A DNA stretch of 64,000 nucleotides from Melitaea cinxia. Its lineage: Eukaryota; Arthropoda; Insecta; Lepidoptera; Nymphalidae. The stretch lies in NCBI RefSeq assembly GCF_905220565.1, contig NC_059409.1, positions 5,401,501 to 5,465,500 on the forward strand, written 5' to 3'. Of this stretch, positions 1 to 12,216 are shown in pieces; the first letter of the stretch is position 1, and every line of letters begins with the position of its first letter. The position numbers and the translations under genes are program-made. Under the pieces are notes generated by a model, which was given only the letters and a program-made list of their open reading frames with translations, was not told the origin of the DNA and did not search any database.

Positions 1-779
1 TGGCTATTATTAAAACCATAAACAAAGTAACAATTCGCCTTGTTTCATCCAACCTCAATATTGAGAGCAATGTACCTACGCGAATTTAAAAATAAAATCA
101 TCGGGTATATTGCGTTAAAATCATCTACCGAAATAAATCGGGAAATAGAGACAAATGCGTCTGATAAGTTCCAATAAATTGTATTATCACTCGCGAGGAA
201 GAAGATTATAAGTAAAAATGTTTATTGGCTTCGCAAGTGTTGATATCAATATATTGATGATTCATAGAATGAAAATTTAAATGAGAACATGAATTAGTTT
301 AATGCAAGAAATATCGAAAACATTTAAAGAAAACCCATGTTTTTTGTAATTTGATTACTCTTTGAAAAATAAAGATTTTCGTATTCCAATGATCGTGAAC
401 TTTTCCGTAACTAAAGCGATTTCTATTTGGAGGTGGCGTTGTTGACCGGATATCCCTTTTGTTTTTGTGAAGCATCACGTTTTCGATCGTCACGACCTTT
501 TCTGTGTATATTCATTCATCTACTATTTACGTTGGACGGTTGTATAGAGCTGATTCTTAGTTTGCTGTATTTTCCAACCGTGTTCGATTTTAGCAAAATA
601 ATTGTCCAAATTGAAGGGCAATCGTCAATGCCATGTACCGTGTACCATTTAACTTAATACATGTTTATTGTATAGTTCTTTCGTAGATATATTTGAAAAA
701 GAACTAATGTTTTATGGTAGTACGCAAACAAGGCTCGGGCGTTGTCTATATTTGGGTTAATAGATTCGTCCGTGCTCTG

Positions 780-897
780 CAACAAACATGGGAAGTACCT
801 GTTAGTTGTTAGTTCGTCCGCTAATTCGTTCAAACCTCGGTTAGATTGTGTAGACCTTTAACTGTTTATAAAGTATGAGTGGATCGTATATTGCACC
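780..897 (+). other. Possible non-coding first exon (weak)
   Basis: A strong GTAAGT donor follows 897 in a locally less AT-rich stretch. Beta-spectrin must have an upstream non-coding exon because 12043 follows an acceptor. Nothing else ties this site to the gene, and the start is arbitrary. Confidence 0.15.
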
Positions 898-2399
898 GTA
901 AGTTCTGTACAATATTTAGTTTTCGTCTTCAGTCGATGTCCGTTTACTGCTGGACATATTACTCCTACACGAATCTCGAACGCTGCCGCAAGGCGTCACT
1001 ACGAAACGGCGACTCATCGTGACCCATTTTTATTTTATGAATATTATTTCGATTTAGTAAAAATGAAACGAAATTTTTCTGGCTTTTCTTCTTATCTCAT
1101 AACGTCATTAATTCTCACGTTTACAACAATTATGTAATAATAGAAAAACTTACGTTTTTATAAAAACTCTTAAAACTCTTTTTATCTTTGTATTCACTTC
1201 TTAGTTTAATTTTTATTATTTAAAATTTCTCTGCATGTTAATATTAAGTTTTAATTAGTGATTATAAAATTGTTAAAATTTCAAAAATTTTAATCGTATT
1301 TTCTAGCAAATTAGTGAAAGCTAAAAATTCAAGCAGAACTACTAGTGGGAGCTAATAATGCTATATTTAGAGCCGTCTGATGTCAACAGTCGTTGGTAAC
1401 TGGAAATCGTGCTTCGACTTACTTCATTTAATCACTTCATAAAAAAATTTATGACCGTGAGATCAATTTCAGCTTAATAGGTATTTTAGCAATAGCAATT
1501 TTTTTTATTGTTAAGAAAATTGCTTAGCGTGTCTGACTTTCGATTTTTATATTGTAAAAACGTAGTCGTGTGATATGATTCACTCACACAGTGTCACGCT
1601 GAAATTTTCATAGAATTTTAAATACTTTAGTATAATTCTTGAAACAACAAAATAACTACAACGGAAATGCCGTTGTACAATTTATTTCAAGCTCAGCTTT
1701 AGAATAGGAATAAAAGTCGAAGGCTGATTACAAAAACAAACAAAACAGAGATTGAAGTGCGGTTAAAATGCAGAAGCGGTTCGGCTGTTAGTGGCAGGCA
1801 CGCGGCGTACTGTGACGAACCGTAAACAACTAGGTTCTGCATCCGCAGGAACAGTTAGTCTAAATGGCTTATTTAAAATATACTTTAACACGTAGTACCA
1901 AGTGCCGTAATGTAACTCATGCTAATAGGGTGCCGTGATTAAAATCGCATAGCTTCCCGCGGTTTTGAATGAACGGTACAAAATGCACATAGTAATGACG
2001 CGCTATTGTTTTTGAAATGGTTAGTAAGCAGATGTGTGTGAGTACGATACGCTCACCTTTCATTAGCATTTCCGATTCATATTCTCTAAATTCATAACGA
2101 CGCTGTTTTAAATAATGTAGGGCATTGTATTTTTTATATTTTTTGTAAGGTATTTAAAGTAAATTATATTTGAATATTTTGTTTTTATTTCATACAAAAC
2201 AATCATACTATTGCTATAATATCTAGGATAAATAATTAACTCTTACATCTAACTTTACTTAAAAACAAAACTATTTTCATAATCTACAGACATACAGATA
2301 AATAAAATTGTAGTGTCTGTTTGTAATATTAAAATAGTCGCTTTTTACTAAATGCATATGGATGTAGGTATATACAGTACGTATACCAAAATGACATTT

Positions 2400-2620
2400 T
2401 TTTAAATTTTTGTCTGTCTGTTGTCTGTCTGTGTTGTTCCGGCTAATCTCTGAAACGGCTCGACCGATTTTGACGGGACTTTCACTGGCAGATAGCTGAT
2501 GTAATAAGGAGTAACATAGGCTACGTTTTTTAGAAATATTTTTGTTTTGTAACTCTGCGAGCTGAACAATATTTTTTTTTAATACTACGCGGACGAAGTC
2601 GCGGGCGCAGCTAGTAAAAT
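2400..2620 (-). repeat. Interspersed element with 'cgcgggcgcagctagta' end
   Basis: A TGTCTG-rich run, then 'accgattttgacgggacttt', ending near 2617 with the 'gcgggcgcagctagta' block whose reverse complement occurs at 10150 on the + strand. Such ends are very common in Lepidoptera and usually belong to retroelement tails. Confidence 0.6.
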
Positions 2621-3493
2621 ATAAAGAGAGTTCCGTTTTTAAGTAAATTCATCAGTAAACGAGTTTATAGCTTGCGTTAAATTTGCTAGTTATAAATAGG
2701 AGAGAAGATGCCAATACTAGTCGCCTCATAAGCTATTTTAGGTAACAGGAAGTATTGGTTTGACTCAGCTATAGTGGAAGTGGTATCTAAGCTTTGCTCT
2801 AATTTTTCTTGCAGTTATTTAAAATTTATTTAGAAATAAACTTGGGCCAGGAATTATCAGAAAAACACACTTTCTATTATTGTATCTTGATTGCTATTAT
2901 ACTTGTACAAGGACAAAACTTATATACCCATAAGATAAGCAGAAGACCCTAGGTACTGTAAATATAGATAGTACATATCAGAATAAAAATAATAATAATA
3001 AAAGGACCAAAGGAACAAAAGTCGCGTCTTTTTATTGAGCACGCTCATTATCAACCTGTGCTTAATGTTGCTGAACTATTTCTACGCCACAGACAGGATA
3101 TCCGTTTTTCAAACCGGAATACGATGGAGAAGTAACGGTTATAAGATTATTTAAGGCGCCATGCAAATTTCAATTCTATTTCTACGGCTTGGCATTTAAA
3201 ATCGCGTACCTATTTTTGCTTGTTGTGTATGCGTTACAGCGATTAGTGACAGAGGAAACTATATTTTGTCCCCTCTTTGATTGCATGACGTCTAGTGGTT
3301 CGGTTGATGTGATAAGTACGGGGGAAGTCACGGTAGCTGAAAGGCCTCGAAAGTGTTTAACGACTGCGGCAAACATCATTGATGTTGACTTCGTTATGTT
3401 ATTTTTTTTAAGCAATAGAAACTAAAAAAATAGTAGTTGCATAAGTACTTGAATACAAGTTCCAAACTGGTAATAAGGTTTCTGAAACGTTTT

Positions 3494-3528
3494 CGTATTA
3501 TATAAAGCATTTGCTTTTATATAATACG
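3494..3528. repeat. 13-bp inverted repeat (hairpin)
   Basis: CGTATTATATAAA at 3494-3506 pairs with 3516-3528 around a short loop that itself extends by GC pairs with one bulged base. Confidence 0.7.
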
Positions 3529-4857
3529 AGTATGAAATTGCTCTTACTAGATAATAATGAATAGAAAATAAAAAATGAAAAAATTGATAAAAATATTTTT
3601 AATGTGAAAATTATCCTATTGTCTACTCCTCAAATTTTTAAAACAATTAATTTATAGCATACAGCTCATATCACGTTGCTCTATCACTATATACAACATA
3701 TACGCAGCATCAATGTAATTCCTTCTTTTTAACAAATATTTACATTTACTCGGCAGGTTCTTTTATAGCTTTAGGAATATGTATAGTTGAAATGGCCGAA
3801 GGGTACGCAATACGCCCATGCATGGTAGCTCTTTAATGTTGCCCATGGTGTATGTACCGCCGCCATGTCTGCCTACCTCGGGTCAACGTCCTCACTTGTC
3901 TATTGGCTACGCTCGCTTTATCCGTCATTTGTTTCTTGAAATGAAGACACATTATGAGACATTAATTCTACTTGTATGACTTATAGTAGTGACTGTAATG
4001 AACTCGAGTAAATACTTGCTATTGTTCACATAATTTTATGCGATTAAGTATAAAAAAGTAGCAGTTTTGATTATAATGTCTAGACTATATTTTTACAGGT
4101 GTAGTAATACAGGTAGGTTTTTTGGTACTAATAACAATAAAATTTCACATATCAATGATTATTAATAATCCTTTTCATTGTTTAATTCAAAAAAGTTTAA
4201 TGCTTTTGTTTTGAGTAAAGGAATCTTAAGACGAAGGGCGAAGACTCTTCCTTTTTGGTTCAGAAGTAGTCATAATGAACGTCCGGGTATATTGTGAATC
4301 AAAGAATGTTTATTAAGTACATCTTTTTTTATTATACTTAATTTTTTTATGAATCCAAGCTTTTCCGATATAAACTATTTATATTATTTATTTGTAAGAA
4401 GTTGGAAGGTTTTCGTGTTAGTATAATTTATAAAATTGTCTTATATTGTAGGTTTTTTATATTATATTTATAAATTATTTTTTTTTTCGGTACGTAAGTA
4501 TGCTGCGATACGTCTTTACTATATTTACATTGTTTCGTGGGAAAGTTTTTTCTTCAGAAAATTAAAAGATTTTTAAAAGAAACGAAACAAAAGTTACACA
4601 TAACTGGTATAAGTATGGATGTACACAGTTTTTAAAGTATTACAATTTTTGCGACCTGTTTAAGTGAATCACGTCGCTCAACTCTCATTGCAATTAAATG
4701 AAAAAAGGACGACTTAAAACGACCCACATAGAGTTGAGAGCAACAAATTTTTTTACCCTCGCTTCTAAGTTAAATCGCTTCCACTTAAATAGCGAAAAAA
4801 ATATTGATATCCGGTTTAAAATAAAGTATCTCTACTTTTTTGTTATCTAAAGACATC

Positions 4858-5240
4858 ATGAATGCTGTGTGGTTAAGGCATTAAAGAATATAGCCGCCCC
4901 CTCTGGACATCCTGAATGCTGTGTGGTTAAGGCATTAAAGAATATAGCCGCCTCCTCTGGTGTCGTAAGAGGCGACTAAGGGATAACACAGTTCCACTAC
5001 TACCTTGGAACTTAAAAAGCCGACCGATGGCGGGATAACCATCTAACTGCTGGCTTTGAAATACACAGGCCGAGGACGGGCAGCAGCGTCTTCGTTGCGA
5101 CAAAATCAACCCTGCGGTCACCAACCCGCCTGCCCAGCATGGTGACTATTGGCAAAACACATGAGTTCACGCCATTTTTGTCGTGAACTTGTGGAGGCTT
5201 ATGTCCAGTGGTGGACTGCGAAAGGCTGATGTGATGAAAG
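4858..5240 (+). mobile_element. SINE-like element copy (family B) with duplicated head
   Basis: Starts 'gctgtgtggttaaggcatta' and ends 'tccagtggtggactgcgaa' then TGATGTGATGA. The first 55 bases are repeated in tandem (about 4858-4911 and 4914-4965). Other copies: 7436, 42530, 61361, antisense 47928; fragments 24594, 31006, 39193. Confidence 0.75.
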
Positions 5241-6218
5241 ATATTCTGAAGACATGATTATATATAATAGATTAATATAGTAATGCAATATAAACATCAG
5301 AAACCTTGGCGCGTCCTGGATACTGTATAGTGTTCTCACGAGACAACTTATTATTGTTCATTGTTTTAGTTATTGTAAAAGTTGACGAGTAGGTATTAGA
5401 TGTTTCAAACTGTTGCAAAATTTAAACTTTACGCTACTTGTAGTCTTTATATATCTCTCGTACTCTGGTTGTTGTCCATTTCTCCCCGACGTTGTGCGTT
5501 TGTCTGTTTCTCTATTTTTAATAATGTATCTATTACAATAGATATTATGTCTTTATATGTAAATATGTGATTTGTATGTAAAGATGACTGATAATGAGTC
5601 AGAATGACGTCATTGCGATGTCATTATTTTCGAGTTTTATTTTTATTGTTTACTCATCGCTTATATAAATGTTGTATTTTTTTTTAAATGTACATAGAGA
5701 TGGTCTTAGAGATTACATATTAAACTTGTGAGCACACATGGCTATTTAAAGGATAAGTTGTTGCCTATCCTATGTATGTCTTACGTTATGTAGTTACGCA
5801 TACGACGGTAAACTTAATAATTGATGTTTTTTGCACGTCTCACGTAAGCAATTATGTAGATTTTTGTATATATTACAGTATAATAATAGAAAAACATTGC
5901 GCCACTTTTTATTTCATAATATGAAATTATATTCATTCAAAGTAAACGTTCCCGTCAAGGTCATCTGATTACGTTAATAATCAAATCGTTCACTTAGAAA
6001 GAAAATTAATTTTAGACTTACGAGTGGGGATTTTATAAATGTGACGTGAATCGGAATTTCTAAAAATAAATTTAGTAGAAATTTGACTGCTTATTTATTA
6101 AGCTACTTATTAATAAAATAGCTGAAATCTATACCTACCGAAATGTATTTGGAATCAATTTTTAAATTATACAGGTATCATTATTTAATCTAAAGTCTAC
6201 ATAGTTAGTTTACTTTTT

Positions 6219-6480
6219 AACCGACTTCAAAAAAGGAGGAGGTTACTCAATTTGACCGTGTATATACATATATATTTATTATATATGTTCGGGGATAACT
6301 TCGTCGTTTATGAACCGATTATGATCATTCTTTTTTTTTTGTTAGAAAGGAGATATCCTAAGTATGGTACCATGTTAAGAAAACCAGGATCTGATGATGG
6401 AGTCCCAGAAAAATCGAGGAAATTCCTCGAAAATCGTAGTAACGACTAGTGTGTTTGTTAATTTTAATCGGTTTTTTTTT
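6219..6480 (+). mobile_element. Terminal-inverted-repeat element (family A), internally deleted
   Basis: Begins AACCGACTTCAAAAAAGGAG and ends in 'atcggtttttttttt' plus 'cgtttgggagcaaac'. Compared with the copy at 53108 it lacks most of the middle. Confidence 0.65.
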
Positions 6481-7435
6481 TCGTTTGGGAGCAAACAATT
6501 ATAAAAAAAGAATTGACCGACTGACTGACTGAATGACAAAGTGTTGACTAATGGTAGTGACGTATATTGTTTGTCCTAACTTAATATTTATCGGTTGTTT
6601 TTGACACAAGAGCTTTACTATTTAAATTAACATGATTGAGCAATATGATATTGATGTTCATGTTTTTATGGACTACGATAGGAATTAGGAATTTCTATCA
6701 GAGACAGGGTAATTGATGGTATAAACATATTAGGTATTGAAAATCGTCTTAATCGAAGGGTTCTCACTTCCGTATATTCTAATATTCAAATTTTCAGTAT
6801 TTATAGTCTCAGTCTATATATTTAAGACTGAGTTTCAAAACATTATAAAACATATTTTTATAGGGATATTGTTTTAGAAATTATAGTTTTATCAATTTTT
6901 GATTATGTTGTAATTGTGGTTATTATGTGATTTGAAATATCTTTCAGTGACGGTTAGAAAGATACAAGTATATGACAGACAAGTCACAGTAATAAGATTC
7001 TTTGGAACTTTTGGATACAGAATCATACGAAACATACAAATATCAATTTGCTTTGTTTTACGTAAAAAACAGAGATTTAACATCACTTACGGTGTCACCT
7101 TATTGTACGTCTTTGAAAGACTATATCTACAATTTGGTCAAGGCCAGTGGTCATTAACCTTTGTTAGTATGTTATTCCAAATGGGAATCGTATTGAATTT
7201 CAGCATAAAAAATATTTAGTGTCGTACTAGCTGAACTAAAATCAAGCCAAGTTTCATTCTCATCCTTTCTGTAGTTTCGGTGTCAAGCACGGCCAAGATA
7301 TAAACCGATAGATATACAGATAAAATGAGAAGAAATAGTTTTGGCTTTAGCAGCGATTATAGAGAGACAGAGATTTTAACTTTTGATCAATGGACAGAAT
7401 TGTTTTGTTACAGTTTTCTTATTAAGGAGGTAATG

Positions 7436-7733
7436 TTTAAAAGCCGTAAGGAATATACCTCTCTTCCCGTGGGTGTCGTAAGAGACGACTAAAGGATAAC
7501 ACAGTTTCACTACCACCTTGGAACTTAAAAAACCGACCGATGGCGGGATAATCATAATACTGCTGGCTTTGAAATGCACAGGCCGAATACGGGCAGCAGC
7601 GTCTTCGGCGCGCCAAAGCCAGCCCTGCGGTCACCAACCCGCCTGCCCAGCGTCGTGACTATGGGCACAAAACATATGAGTTCTGAGAACTTGTGGAGAC
7701 CTATGTCCAGCAGTGGACTGCGATAGGCTAAAG
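7436..7733 (+). mobile_element. SINE-like element copy (family B)
   Basis: Matches 4858-5240 from 'gtcgtaagagacgactaaag' to 'ccagcagtggactgcgata'. Its 5' end is truncated or diverged. Confidence 0.7.
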
Positions 7734-8490
7734 TGAATGTTTAAAAGTGTTCATTTCCAAAATAAAATTTATTTAACAAAAATTTCCAATTGACGCTTCC
7801 GAGTATTTAAACCAATTTAATACTTTTCAAACCAAGTGGTCATATAATGTAAATTCCTTAAGAATTATTTTATGTTTGTCCTTATGTTGGAAAAGAGCCA
7901 ACAAATTTTGTATGAAATGTTATCGTATTTACATTCTTGATTAGGGATAAACAAACTAACTAATTAGGACCAACACATAAGATTATGAATTTTAAGTTTT
8001 ATGATGAAACAACAATTAAAACAGTTTGCACTTATGAGCTCACCCGTCTAGAGGTCGCCTCTATTGAGGACAGAGACTCACCATCAATTAACTCAAAACG
8101 AATTCTATCATGAAAAGTTTAGTCGAATACACTTAAATGTCTAAGGTCATATATGTCTTTAATCCGATAGGAGGCGCTACCGGCAAAAATTCTTCACAGT
8201 GCATTTTGAAAAATTTAGGGTTTCAGCTTAATTTTGTGACGCGCCGCTTTGAGTACCTTTTGAGGAACGTCCAACGGTCTGCCATTTTGAATGGCTGACT
8301 ACTGTTTGTGCGTTATTCATCACCAACAGACCCTTTAGGCACAAATGGCTGTTTGACCCGGTAACGTTTATTAGTGTCGTATTATTTTTAGTATTTTACT
8401 TTTCGTTTTAGTTACTTTAGACTAACAACGTGTCTTATTTTCTTCATAATAAAGAACAAACAGAAGATTAACTGCCTTTAAATAATTGTG

Positions 8491-8692
8491 TTTGCAGACA
8501 AACGAAAAAAAACCGACTTCAATTTACATTGACAAGTAATACAACGTAGATCGACGAAAAAATTGTCAAGTAAATACGCGTTATCAAAGATTACTCAAAA
8601 AGTAGTTATCAGATCTCGATAAAATTTAAATGTGACCACATGATGAACATCAACTTTTCATTAAATTAAAAATTATCAAAATCGGTACACGA
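8491..8692 (-). mobile_element. Family A element, antisense, truncated
   Basis: Reverse complement of the right end of 53108-53699: 'aaccgacttcaatttacatt' through 'aaatttaaatgtgaccacat'. It runs into a retroelement tail at 8693-8820 ending in an ATGT microsatellite. Confidence 0.65.
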
Positions 8693-8825
8693 AGAACGAG
8701 CGAAGCGAGCGAGACGAAGCGAAAGAAGTATGTAAGGATCGTAGCAAGTGGAAAGAAGTGAGTGAAGTGGTCTCTGCCTACCCCTACGGGAAAGAGGCGT
8801 GATTATATGTATGTATGTATGAATA
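8693..8825 (+). repeat. Retroelement tail with (ATGT)n
   Basis: A GCGAG/GAAGC-rich stretch, then 'ctacccctacgggaaagagg', then (TATG)n at 8806-8821, a common 3' end in lepidopteran LINE copies. Confidence 0.45.
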
Positions 8826-9161
8826 AGTATTTACAAAGTTGAAGACAATATAACGAATATAGTCGGTATGAATATAATTCAGAGCAAGAAGGTAAGGAAA
8901 GACATACCGGTGTCGAGACATATCGGGACTTGTATACGTACACAAAATTGTCAGTATCCAGGTGACGTGCCTTTTGCTTTACTTAAAACCTGGTAAATTT
9001 ATCTATTAATAAAACTAGTCATTGGTAAGATTTAGAACCCCCACAGATTATTCGTATTCGTCTGTAAGAATAAGTTATTTCATTTTGATATTGAACTCGT
9101 TTTTTTTTAATATTCTTAATATATATTAATTACGCGTTACGTTGTTTGTTCGCGATGGACT

Positions 9162-9830
9162 CCAGAGTGCCTAGTGCGACTTTTGTTTAATTTGTCTCGC
9201 AATAACCAATTAGGCCTCCTCGTAACAAAATAGCTCCCCTCTATCCACCACCCCGTAAAACAGTGTTTGGATCAAACTCCCCTGTTCCTAGGCTTTGCAA
9301 GCTGGTTAATGGCCATAGTGACCTATTTGATATTAATGCAGACTCAACTAATAAAGTTCGATCGCTGTTAAATACCGAACTCCAATCATCTTAAAATGTG
9401 TTTATACTTCTTTCTTTTTTTGTGTTTTTTTTTTATTTTGTTTTTATTTAGTTTTTACTTCAACTCGTGATTAGAAGTTTTATTTATATTAAGCATGATG
9501 TATCTGCCTGTAAGTGTTTGTTACATCTAGATTAAGTTATGTATATTATGTATTTTTGTTTTTGTATGTATTGATGTAAACAAATGTTGGTGGATCAATA
9601 AATAAATAAATAAATAAATAACGGGCGTAAATTTTAACTTCATTTTGTATGGGAAATTCGGGATTTCAACCTAGTTCTAGCATTTGCCGCTAGATGACTC
9701 TGTATCGATTGTATCGTATACTATTCTTTATCGTCTAGGCTACACTGTTTAAATTCCCATACAAAATAATCTTCACGTATAAACGCGTTTCTGTCATGTT
9801 TCTGTGAATAAAACTCGCACTAGGCACACT
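9162..9830. mobile_element. Inverted-repeat element enclosing a LINE C-terminus remnant
   Basis: Arms at 9162-9189 and 9804-9830 share GTGCCTAGTGCGA with few mismatches. A second inner pair (about 9633-9656 and 9750-9767) shares ATTTTGTATGGGAA. Between them, 9260-9393 reads FGSNSPVPRLCKLVNGHSDL in the + frame and stops, resembling the C-terminal end of a Jockey/CR1-type retroelement polyprotein, with a (TAAA)n run at 9597-9621. Confidence 0.45.
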
Positions 9831-10140
9831 GAACGACTTAACCGAATTTAATCAATTTGCACACCGTGTGGAGTTTGATCCAATTTGTACGATGGGCTAT
9901 ATTTTATTTCGATATATATAATTATTATATTCAAGAAAAAAATAAGGAGTCAAAATTTGAATTACAAAAAGTACTTAATTTTACACTGTGATTTTATTAC
10001 AAATAATAATACAGTATATTGTTGTACATTAATACATTACGTGAAACAATATGGGCGCGCCTCACGCCGAGTTAAAACTATTTTTTTTTGATTCAACAAA
10101 AAATTAAATGTTTAAAGGTAAGGTAAGGGGTGCCGATAGT

Positions 10141-11352
10141 ACTTTAAAATATAGATAACTAGCTGTGCCCGCGGCTTCGCCCGCGTTTAAATCAGTGAGT
10201 CACAAAGTTTTCCCGGCAAACTTTCAATGAAAACCCAAAATCTCATCAAAATCGGCTTAGTCGTTCCGTAAACCTTCCTCTTGAAGCCCAGTAAATTTTG
10301 AGGGAATCGATCACATACACTTTTGGGGACTTATTGTTATAATACACTAACTGTTGCCCGCGACTACGTTCGCGTGGTTGTGAAGATATGCATTACTATC
10401 AAGATGTTTATGCAAATTATTTTTTTATTTCAGTCACTTGAAATGCTTATCACGCTGAATAATTTTTTAAAAGGCACAATTTAGTATAATTTATTAGTTA
10501 TTTTTATAAAACCTCTCTATACACCACATTTTTAGTTTTATTTTCAGGCTGCAGTGTAAATAACCTAGCAGGCGAACTTATAGCTGCTGTATATGTTTCA
10601 TACAAACTATCAACCCCAATCAAACGCCCTTAGCAGTGGAATATCAAAAAATCCGTTCTTAGCGGACGTTTACTAACTATAATCTACCTCCCTGCTAAAT
10701 TTCATCTTAGTCCATCCTGGATGGAAGACCATCCAGCGGTTTTTGAGTTCTCGTGATGAGTGAGTCAGTGACCTTTCTCTTTTATATATAAAGATTACGA
10801 TGCATTGTTTGGACTCCTTTTCACCATCTATAGAGCATAAATTTTAAATTTCGTCTCTTACTTTAAAAACATAGGCCTTTCATACAAACTTCCGACCCCC
10901 GTTTTATCCCCTTAGGGTTCGAGTTTCGTAAAATAAATTCTTAGTGGATGTCTACGCCCTTTAAGGAACCTACCTGCCAAATTTCAAGTTTATAGTTGTT
11001 ACATTGTCGGAGATTTCGTGATGAGTGGGTCAACCTACCATCCCCCGTTTGAACCCAAAAAGGGAGTTGATTTCTAAATATACATTATTTGAACACCTTC
11101 TCATCATTTATAGAGCATAAATTTTAAATATCAAGCATCTTACTTTAAAAACATAGAACTTTCATACAAACTTCCAACCCCCGTTTTACCCCCTTAGGGG
11201 TCAAGTTTTGTAAAATCCGTTCTTAGCGGATGCCTACGTCCTATAAGGAGCCTACCTGCCAAATTTCAAGTTTGTAGGTGTTATAGTTTCGGAAATTTCG
11301 TGATGAGTGACCTTTCGCTTTTATATATGTATAGATAGATAGATAGATAGAT
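10141..11352 (+). repeat. Retroelement-derived block with tandem 280-bp units
   Basis: 'agctgtgcccgcggcttcgc' at about 10162 opens the block. A unit with 'agagcataaattttaaat', 'tttcatacaaacttcc', 'acctgccaaatttcaagttt' and 'tttcgtgatgagtg' occurs at about 10822-11031 and 11108-11308, with a diverged third at 10540-10770. The block ends in (TAGA)n at 11330-11352. Confidence 0.7.
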
Positions 11353-12042
11353 TATAGATTATGTAATCTTATCGAGGCATGACGTCACTGCAAATATTTT
11401 GTTATTGAGTGCAGTTCGTTAGGACCGGTGTGTAGTCAAAATAAACATGCAACACTGTGGAATAATATTTCTTGTAAGCCGATCCTGACCGTTTAGTAAA
11501 CGAAAAGGAGTAAAACGGTAAATGCACATGTGTTTTGTTTCGTTAGCGGCTTTGTTAGTACATGAGAAATATGTTCAAGGTGAAACGTGTTTTGTAATAC
11601 TTATTTGTTGACGACACGTTCGTTAAAAGTATTTAAACAACTTTAGTGTTTATCTCGTAACGACTTATCCTATCAACAGTGCCTTGTTTTTTTTTATTTT
11701 AAGATAACTACTTGGGAGAATTTTTTTTTCTGTTTGTACATACTAGTACTTCTTACATTAAAAAAATGGAAAAAACTGGTCTATAGTAGAAATGTAATCT
11801 CTACTAGACCAATTCTTTTTCGTTTCGGAATTGATGAAAAGAAAACTCTAAGGGTTGGTAAAAGTTTCTATAAACTTATTTTCGTAAAAATTTTAAACGT
11901 CTGATTTCTAGTCTTTAATTTTTTTTTTAATTTATTTCGAAGAAAATGTTTCGAAGAAAATGTTATGAAAAAAACAGTTATATAGTTATATAAGTTATAT
12001 TTAAATTAAAGGTATATTAATTGCATGTTGTCTTGTTTTCAG

Positions 12043-12216
12043 ATATTTGAGTGTGGCGCGGTGAGGTGCAGTAGGTCGCGATGACGACCGACATCTCGGT
12101 GTCCCGTTGGGACCCGTCCATCGGCCACGGCCAGGAGATCATCGACGAAATCGAGTACGATGGCGGCAACTCATCGTCAAGGCTCTTCGAACGATCGCGC
12201 ATCAAAGCGCTTGCAG
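12043..12216 (+). CDS. beta-Spec: Beta-spectrin exon with the usual start codon
   Basis: The exon follows a pyrimidine-rich acceptor ending at 12042, so at least one non-coding exon lies upstream. Bases 12043-12080 are 5' UTR and ATG is at 12081. It encodes residues 1-45, starting MTTDISVSRWDPS and ending SSSRLFERSRIKALA, the conserved tail before the CH domains. The donor after 12216 is phase 1 and weak (GTTATA); joining to 14875 gives ALA-DERESVQKK, the conserved junction. Confidence 0.95.

Larger units (their letters stand above)
1..12042. other. Upstream or first-intron DNA without a supportable protein gene
   Basis: AT-rich DNA. Open frames here are short, mostly start at TTG or GTG rather than ATG, and show no family. 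It contains the repeat copies listed separately (2400, 4858, 6219, 7436, 8491, 9162, 10141), a hairpin at 3494 and a possible non-coding exon near 780-897. Stretches 1-2390, 2630-4850, 5245-6215, 6490-7430 and 11360-12040 show nothing else that I recognise. Confidence 0.6.

Noticed and set aside
3189..3425. 78-codon frame starting with a signal-like hydrophobic stretch
   Set aside because: It begins at TTG, not ATG, has no splice support or family, and an equally long frame lies on the opposite strand.
6914..7219. 101-codon frame in AT-rich DNA
   Set aside because: TTG start, composition-driven residues (I, F, Y, L), no recognisable domain.
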